DNA of 64,000 bases from positions 5,268,501 to 5,332,500 of the forward strand of contig NZ_CP082362.1 in the NCBI RefSeq assembly GCF_020740535.1, given 5' to 3'. The translations under genes were made by a program, and so were the position numbers. The notes beneath the pieces were generated by a model, which was not told the origin of the DNA, made no database searches, and saw only the letters and a program-made list of their open reading frames with translations. This DNA comes from Streptomyces profundus (GTDB lineage: Bacteria > Actinomycetota > Actinomycetes > Streptomycetales > Streptomycetaceae). Below are positions 60,101 through 64,000 of the stretch, one piece after another. The number at the start of each line of letters is the position of its first letter. Positions within the stretch are counted from its first letter, which is position 1.

Positions 60101-60542
60101 GCTCGAACTCCTGGCGCGGCGCTGGCCGGAGGAGGCGCGGCGGCTGGTGGCGGACCGGGCCGTCGGCGACCCGGACCCCGCGACGCGCGCCACGGCGCTG
60201 TGGGTGCTGGCGTGGCACTGGCCGGATCGGGCGGCCGGCCTGGTCCGCGACCGCTCCGTCGCCGAGCCGGAGCCGGCCGCCCGGCTCGCCGCGTTCCGCA
60301 TGTGGGCGGTGGCCGAGCCGGACGGCGCCCCCACCGTGGCGGACCGGCTGCGCGCCGATCCGGCGCCCGAGGTGCGGGCCGGAATCGCCTGGACGGCCGC
60401 CTTCGGCTGGTACGCGGACACCACGGTGCGCGCCGCCCTCGGCGCGGTGGCCACCGACGACGCGGACCCGGAGGTCCGCGCGGCGGCCACCGCCGCGCTC
60501 GCCACGGCGAGGGCTCTGGCGGCCCACGCCGACCACGGCTGA
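57114..60542 (+). CDS. NACHT-domain STAND NTPase with C-terminal HEAT-like repeats
   Basis: 1142 residues. Residues 1-150 are an N-terminal region with GGVANSGVLHIETLVVHLAE, resembling the Gly-rich tail of the small upstream protein. NACHT NTPase follows: Walker A LLGDPGAGKSTL (residues 152-163), Walker B VVVFDGLDELFD near 238, TVVTSRIVGYRPG and NPLLLTVLAIV, then a winged-helix region with FVHRTFLEYLAASDL. Residues about 695-1132 are about thirteen 32-residue HEAT-like repeats. Bacterial NACHT proteins of this plan are antiphage or signal-transducing STAND ATPases in which repeats sense a trigger. No catalytic effector domain is obvious, so the membrane partner may execute the response. Confidence 0.92.
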   Translation: MRRRGGAASGTGAASADGGGVANSGVLHIETLVVHLAEQPGAVAPAESRDALAAYALRVREAYGRLDLEVLTPLSDQGEQQPIELREVFVPPGAREGVPPVALPRELVRRLTERGECGEAAGAQGADEERAERPVEPVLDVLADAGRERLVLLGDPGAGKSTLGRYLTLWLTQGASDEVPAALRERLPLLVELRRCAEPRWRDATFEEFLDHLHGTEGLSVPPRVLRASLSGGRAVVVFDGLDELFDPELRQRTAHRIAAFASRHPGVRTVVTSRIVGYRPGVFAAAGFTHHTLQDLTEEQIAAFARRWYATACPGDRELAGILVRRVTDAVAHSRAVRELAGNPLLLTVLAIVGRRGTLPRDRQGVYEHAVTVLLAHWDRDTKHLAPAGRPEIREVLELLEARDLGDLLRQLARRMQDGAGGIAGNHLHADELRSVIRDFLAEYELPPVRAEAAARAMVDQLRSRNFILSHYGGDIYGFVHRTFLEYLAASDLAHRYQEGREWSRAELITEVLGPRVTEPAWREVLLLVAGQLGPADAAAFVDHLLATFRSSEDEEQLAFAVRTLAEIRRIGTPALVRRSEAVIDTLTGWLTHRPWAATLLVTAQPAVATFGDYWAGRPRFLRWFHLHGQFLDGGGLFGSTPGSFATAFYRAPGTPAVLAVHAPGPDVRAAALRASGRQRAEPDDALRELILDRVANDPHPGPRRTALAMLVEAWPDEARTPLAEHVVDDPDPGVRRSALRALTERWPAGTRALLARRAAEDPHPLVRRSALTLLDEWATDLDRRTVEDRLALEPDPGARRVLLGIMARRWPDETRGVLAEHAVHDPDPGLRRGTLRTLAERWPGETREILLGRAVDDPDPGARRTALTLLAEGWPTETRGLLAERVVADPHPMPRQTALQLLVWRWSDEVRDVLADRALHDPDPQVRGSALALLAARWSTEVRRLVAGRLVDDPGPLVRGVALQLLATHGSAEIRETLRDRALRDDDPPLRAAALELLARRWPEEARRLVADRAVGDPDPATRATALWVLAWHWPDRAAGLVRDRSVAEPEPAARLAAFRMWAVAEPDGAPTVADRLRADPAPEVRAGIAWTAAFGWYADTTVRAALGAVATDDADPEVRAAATAALATARALAAHADHG
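59192..60510 (+). repeat. Tandem 96-bp HEAT-like repeats within the NACHT gene
   Basis: About thirteen units of 32 codons with pattern RAVDDPDPGxRRTALxLLA, a Trp-Pro at unit positions 22-23 and a closing LLAE/LVAD. Similarity at DNA level is high between some units (for example GACGATCCCGATCCC repeated), suggesting recent unit duplication and a diversifiable recognition surface. Confidence 0.85.
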
Positions 60543-60550
60543 GCCCCCGG

Positions 60551-61167
60551 CGCGTGGGGTCAGATGGCGGTGTGGGGGCCGAGGCGGTGGTAGGTGCGGT
60601 CGTGGAAGACGAGGGGGGTGGTTTCGGGTTGGGCGTTGGCGGTGAGGGCGAGGAGGGAGATGAGGTAGCTGCCGCCGACGGGGGTGCGTTCGAGGATGCG
60701 GGCGCGTATCCAGGCGTGGGCGTTGTCGATGATGGGTTCGCCGGTGGGGAGGGTGGTCCAGTCGTTGGTGGCGAAGCGGTCGATGCCGGTGGTGGCGAAG
60801 CGGGCGGCGATGTGGTCCTGGGTGCCGGTGAGGAGGCTGATGGTGAGGGTGTCGGCGGTGGTGATGGCGGGTGCGCTGGATGAGGTGGCGGCCAGGGAGA
60901 AGGCGAGGAGCGGGGGGTCGGCGGAGACGGAGATGACGGAGGTGGCGGTGAAGCCGACGGGCCGGCCCTGGTGCGTCGTGGCTATCACGGCGACACCCGC
61001 CGGGTGTTGACGGAACACGGACTTGTACTGCTCGGCGGTCAGGCAGTCCTCGCCGAGGCGCTCGCCCGCCGTCATCGGGGGCCCTCGGGATTCGGGGTCA
61101 CGGGTGGCGCGACGAGGCTCGGGGCTGAGGATGAGGGGGACAAGGGCACTTCCTCTCGATCGCGGGA
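60551..61167. repeat. 617-bp duplicated segment, copy 2 (flavin reductase gene)
   Basis: Partner of 14926-15542 in the same orientation, colinear and about 98% identical. Left end lies 9 bp past the NACHT stop; right end is followed by a scrap of a GlcD-like oxidase gene. Flanks otherwise differ. Confidence 0.95.
60560..61075 (-). CDS. Flavin reductase (FMN-binding split barrel), copy 2
   Basis: 171 residues, differing from copy 1 mainly in the first 20 residues (TAGERLGEDCLTAEQ against TSGERVGEDRLTVEQ) and by Ala for Thr near residue 150. All core residues of the split barrel are the same. The ribosome site is GAGGG here rather than GGAGGT. It has no monooxygenase neighbour: it lies between a NACHT gene and a VMAP/caspase gene pair, both on the other strand. 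It may be expressed alone as a spare reductase, or be a passenger of a rearrangement. Confidence 0.9.
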   Translation of the reverse strand: MTAGERLGEDCLTAEQYKSVFRQHPAGVAVIATTHQGRPVGFTATSVISVSADPPLLAFSLAATSSSAPAITTADTLTISLLTGTQDHIAARFATTGIDRFATNDWTTLPTGEPIIDNAHAWIRARILERTPVGGSYLISLLALTANAQPETTPLVFHDRTYHRLGPHTAI

Positions 61168-61204
61168 ACGTGCGGAGCCGATCCCCTCGACGGCCTGAGG
61201 GGCT

Positions 61205-61252
61205 CTGCCCTTCAGCGCACACAAGCGGATGGATGTTCCCGTCCCCGGCGGG
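61205..61252 (-). pseudogene. Remnant of a GlcD-like FAD-linked oxidase gene
   Basis: Upstream of flavin reductase copy 2, in frame, the sequence PAGDGNIHPLVCAEGQ matches the conserved HAGDGNVHPLVLAEGQ motif of the oxidase beside copy 1 (13 of 15 residues from AGDGN on). The rest of the gene is missing and the distance to the reductase is about 180 bp shorter. It shows that the ancestral duplicated block included the oxidase gene. Confidence 0.7.
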
Positions 61253-61356
61253 CCGTGCTGTCAACCACCGCTCGGTACCGTCCCGCCCCCGGGCGCCGTT
61301 GGTATTCTCGATCCCGTCCGGCGGCACGCGGGGCGCGGATAGGCGGTGGGGGACGG

Positions 61357-62307
61357 ATGAAGCCGCGGCTGGTCTTTGTGCACGGCGTGGGCGGGCCGAG
61401 GGTTCCCGAGGCGGAGCTGAGGGCCTGGAGCGAGGCGCTGACGGAGGGCGCCCGGGTCGCCGGGCACTCCCGACGGGCCGCCCGACTCCTCGGCACCGGC
61501 GGCGTCGACGCCCGCTTCGCCTACTACGGCGATCTGTTCACCGAACCGCACGCCCAGGGGGCCCCCGCCGACCTGCCGGCCGCCGACCCCCTGGCCGAGC
61601 TCCTGCTGGAGGTGGTCGACACCCGGCTCGCCGAGGCCCACACCGTCACCCCGCACGAGGCGAGGGTGCTGCGGCGCGCCAGAGGCCAGTTGCTCCCCGA
61701 GGGGGAGCCGCAGGGCGCCGGCAGCGTCGGCCGGCGGGCTCTCAACGCCGGCAACTCCCTGCTGGCGTTACCCGGCCTGCGCCGGTTCGGCGGCTGGGCC
61801 AGCGCCAGGATGATGGTCAGCCAACTCGACCAGGTGCGTCGCTATCTCGACCGCGCGGAGGCCGACGCCGACGTCCCGAGCCTGGACCTGCGGATTCGCG
61901 CGCGCGTCCGGAGGGAGCTCGACGCCGAGGGGCCCACCGTCGTCGTGGCGCACTCCCTCGGGACGGTGGTCGCCGTCGAGGCGCTCCTCGAACACGCGGG
62001 TGTCGTACCGCTGTTGGTGACCCTGGGCTCCCCGATCGGGATGCGCACCGCCGTGCGCTCCCGGATGCGCCCGCAGCCACCCCGGGTCCCCGCCACCGTC
62101 GGACGCTGGCTGAACTTCTGGGACCGGGACGACATCATCGTCGGCCGGCCCCGGATCGAGGACGCCGTCGCCGCCAACGCCGCCTCGGTGCGCCCCGAGA
62201 CCAGGCGCGTCGACTCCGACGGCCTCTGGGTGCACCCGGCCGCCACCTATCTGGCGACGCCCGGTGTCGCCGGTCCCGTCATCGAGGCCCTTGAGGCGGC
62301 CGGATGA
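61357..62307 (+). CDS. Lipase-like alpha/beta hydrolase coupled to a VMAP/caspase gene
   Basis: 316 residues. PRLVFVHGVGGPRVPEAELR gives the oxyanion-hole HGVGG; the nucleophile elbow is VVVAHSLGTVVAVEAL with Ser200; GSPIGMRT and NFWDRDDIIVGRP follow, and DGLWVHPAATYL may hold the catalytic His. This GxxxAHSLGT lipase-like group recurs beside bacterial conflict-system genes as a possible effector. Its stop overlaps the next ATG as ATGA, so the two proteins are probably made in fixed ratio. ATG at 61357 follows GGTGGGGGA. Confidence 0.82.
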   Translation: MKPRLVFVHGVGGPRVPEAELRAWSEALTEGARVAGHSRRAARLLGTGGVDARFAYYGDLFTEPHAQGAPADLPAADPLAELLLEVVDTRLAEAHTVTPHEARVLRRARGQLLPEGEPQGAGSVGRRALNAGNSLLALPGLRRFGGWASARMMVSQLDQVRRYLDRAEADADVPSLDLRIRARVRRELDAEGPTVVVAHSLGTVVAVEALLEHAGVVPLLVTLGSPIGMRTAVRSRMRPQPPRVPATVGRWLNFWDRDDIIVGRPRIEDAVAANAASVRPETRRVDSDGLWVHPAATYLATPGVAGPVIEALEAAG

Positions 62308-64000
62308 CCGTTCCGCCGCCCCTTCGTCACCTGCTGGTGATCGCGCCCCAGTGCCCGGCCCTTGGCCAGCTGGACGGGCTTGAGGAGGTGGCGCGCGCAC
62401 TGCACGAGACCCTGCTGGATCGCCGGACGGGCGCCTGCGAGGCGGGCCCGCCCGGGGTGGAGACGCTGCTGTACGGGCCCTCGCTCGGACAGGCGCGGAT
62501 CGAGGGGGCCATCCGCGACGCGGCCCGACGGGCCGGCCGGGCCGGGGCGGAGCTGGTGCTGGCCCTGGTCGGCCACGGCACGATCCACGGCGGGGTGCCC
62601 GAGCTGTATCTGATGGCGGCCGACTCCCGCCCCGACGAGCCGACCACGGTGGTCGATGTCGGCGACCTCCTCGGCCAGGTGCTCGACACCCAGGGGGTCA
62701 GGGGGGTCGTCGCGCTCGTCGACACCTGCCACGCGGGCGGCGCCATACCCGACCTCGCCGCGCTGGGCGGCGGCATCAGGCGGGGCACCGGCCGGCTGTC
62801 CCTGCTGATGTCCGTCGGGGTCGACGAGGACGCGTACGGCCTCGCGTTCACCCGCGGACTGGTCCGTGTCCTGCGCGGCGGCATCCCGGGCGAGGGCGCC
62901 CACCTGTCGGCCAGGGCGGTGTGCGTGGCCGTGAACGAGGCGACGGGGACGGCCGCCCGCCTGGTGGACGCGGACGGCGATCCCCTCCCCGGACAGCACC
63001 CCTGGATCGCGCGCAACGTCTGCCACCGGCCGGCCGACGGGCCGCTCCTCGGGCCCGTGGGCGCCGAGGAACTCGCCTGGGCGTTAAGGCCGTTGGGCGA
63101 GGACGTGCCCCCGCTCCCCGGCACCGCCGATCTGGAGGGCCTGCGGCGGCGACTGCGGGATCCCGGGGTCGGCGGCACGGCGGCGCCCGAGGACGCCGCG
63201 TACGCGAGGGCCGTCGTCGACGGGCTGCTGACCGCCACCAGGACGGTGGAGCTGCTGCGTGACTGGCCGGGTGGCCCGTTGACCTCGGAGCGGCTGCGCC
63301 GCGCGGCCAACGCCGCCGGTGGCAGCGCGGCCTGTCCGCCGCACCTCGGCGGTGGCGATCTGCTGCGGCACTGCGCCGAGTTCCTCCGCCTCAGGGCGCC
63401 CAGGGGCGCGGGCGACCGCGAGGCGCATCTGGCCGAGTTCGTGGCGGCGCTCGCCCACGAGGACGGCATCGACCCCGACACGCCCGAACTGGCCGCGTGG
63501 ATCAGGGCCACGGGCGCCGCCATCGAGTACAACGACGCCGTCGCCGCGCTCGCCGACCGGGAGAACGCCTCCCGCCTGCGGCTGGTCGTCAGCCTGCACG
63601 CGGCCCTCGCCGACGCGTGGCCGGAGACCTTGACCGCCTGGCTCCTGGACCGCGGCGAACAGGTGGCCTACGGGGACTTCCCCTGCCCCGCCACGCAGCC
63701 CGGCATCGAGGGAACCCTGGCGACCATCCTCGCCTGGGCCACCCGCCAGGCTCGGAGGATAGGCGCCCGCCTGCGGCGGGTGGAGATCGCCGCCTCCGCG
63801 CACCAACTGGTCCACTGGCGCCCCGAGGAGTCGGACATCGGGACGCGGCTCGGCCGCACGCACAACGTCGTGCTGCGCTGGAGCGACCGGCTCTGCCCGC
63901 CGGCGCATCTCGGCTGGATCAACGACTACGCCCGTGACCGCCTCGCGGCCATGAACACCGGTCAGGACGGCTGCGCGCCCGTCGACTGGCTCGGCAAGGA
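62304..64000 (+). CDS. Caspase-like protein with VMAP-type C-terminus (cut by window end)
   Basis: The first 565 codons are visible. Residues 1 to about 240 are caspase-like: HLLVIAPQCPALGQLDGLEE, catalytic His91 in LALVGHGTIHGG and Cys142 in ALVDTCHAGGAIPD. The middle part (about 250-440) is helical, including LAEFVAALAHEDGIDPDTPE. From about 445 onward the sequence matches the VMAP C-terminal domain: LRLVVSLHAALADAWPETL, VEIAASAHQLVHW, GTRLGRTHNVVLRWSDRL. VMAP proteins define a ternary conflict system with MoxR-type and vWA proteins, which would be expected just past the window. The caspase domain would be its effector. Confidence 0.82.
   Translation, partial: MTVPPPLRHLLVIAPQCPALGQLDGLEEVARALHETLLDRRTGACEAGPPGVETLLYGPSLGQARIEGAIRDAARRAGRAGAELVLALVGHGTIHGGVPELYLMAADSRPDEPTTVVDVGDLLGQVLDTQGVRGVVALVDTCHAGGAIPDLAALGGGIRRGTGRLSLLMSVGVDEDAYGLAFTRGLVRVLRGGIPGEGAHLSARAVCVAVNEATGTAARLVDADGDPLPGQHPWIARNVCHRPADGPLLGPVGAEELAWALRPLGEDVPPLPGTADLEGLRRRLRDPGVGGTAAPEDAAYARAVVDGLLTATRTVELLRDWPGGPLTSERLRRAANAAGGSAACPPHLGGGDLLRHCAEFLRLRAPRGAGDREAHLAEFVAALAHEDGIDPDTPELAAWIRATGAAIEYNDAVAALADRENASRLRLVVSLHAALADAWPETLTAWLLDRGEQVAYGDFPCPATQPGIEGTLATILAWATRQARRIGARLRRVEIAASAHQLVHWRPEESDIGTRLGRTHNVVLRWSDRLCPPAHLGWINDYARDRLAAMNTGQDGCAPVDWLGK

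Noticed and set aside
59192..60510. Regular repeats that could suggest a CRISPR array
   Set aside because: The 96-bp period encodes in-frame HEAT-like repeats; there are no short identical repeats with unique spacers and no cas genes.
56547..60536. Very long open frame antisense to the NACHT gene
   Set aside because: Long antisense frames are expected opposite GC3-rich genes; its translation is low-complexity Arg/Pro/Gly/Gln with no domain, while the plus strand encodes a clear NACHT-HEAT protein.
60551..61167. Duplicated 617-bp segment as an insertion sequence
   Set aside because: It encodes a flavin reductase and no transposase, has no terminal inverted repeats or matching target duplications in copy 2, and a neighbouring oxidase scrap shows that the duplicated block was larger.

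Overview
The DNA is very GC-rich, with G/C at nearly every third codon position, tight ATGA/GTGA gene overlaps, actinobacterial promoter hexamers, F420/FMN luciferase-type oxidoreductases, a DtxR-type iron box and a translational T-box. All of this points to a streptomycete or close relative. No rRNA, tRNA, CRISPR array or transposase was seen. It looks like accessory (arm-like) chromosome, densely packed with catabolic operons and conflict or cell-death type genes.

Left part (1-5506): a secreted alpha/beta hydrolase cut by the window edge, a secreted GH62 arabinofuranosidase with palindromic operators far upstream, about 1 kb with no convincing gene, a Ser/Asp-repeat lipoprotein, and an F420-type oxidoreductase divergent from a TetR regulator.

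PTS polyol/sugar operon (5619-14880): a DeoR repressor diverges from a nine-gene operon: Zn-dependent polyol dehydrogenase, galactitol-type EIIA/EIIB/EIIC, a small membrane protein, a RhaD-type class II aldolase, a fused DhaK-DhaL kinase, and the operon's own EI and HPr. It encodes both the phosphorelay and the catabolic enzymes needed to feed triose phosphates to glycolysis.

Organosulfur operon (14935-29212, all leftward): LysR regulator, then a promoter that appears to start transcription on the ATG of a 35-codon Cys-rich leader peptide, then rhodanese, SsuD-like monooxygenase, dipeptide-type ABC transporter, a truncated and a full NtaA-family monooxygenase, ketopantoate-reductase-like enzyme, alpha/beta hydrolase, GlcD-like oxidase and flavin reductase. 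The logic is uptake, FMNH2-dependent C-S cleavage and sulfur salvage under cysteine control.

Conflict locus 1 (29417-38408): MbcA/Xre-type antitoxin, RES-domain NADase toxin and a 1355-aa TPR-CHAT protease in one coupled operon, converging on a caspase-fold protein that diverges from a Ycf46-type AAA ATPase (frameshifted near its end). This is the strongest candidate for an undescribed system.

Middle (38580-43378): secreted HEXXH protein, sterol-desaturase family protein, lysoplasmalogenase, lipoprotein and epoxide hydrolase.

Iron and SerRS block (43487-51712): siderophore ABC transporter and AraC regulator divergent, across an iron box, from a binding protein and an unusual siderophore-reductase/methyltransferase fusion. 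A second-type seryl-tRNA synthetase under a T-box follows directly, suggesting protection against an imported SerRS inhibitor.

Right part (52028-64000): 3-hydroxyisobutyryl-CoA hydrolase, a DevS/DevR-like two-component pair, a DoxX-like protein, a small membrane protein plus NACHT-HEAT STAND NTPase, a second nearly identical flavin reductase with a scrap of its old oxidase neighbour, and an alpha/beta hydrolase coupled to a caspase-VMAP-type protein that runs off the right edge.
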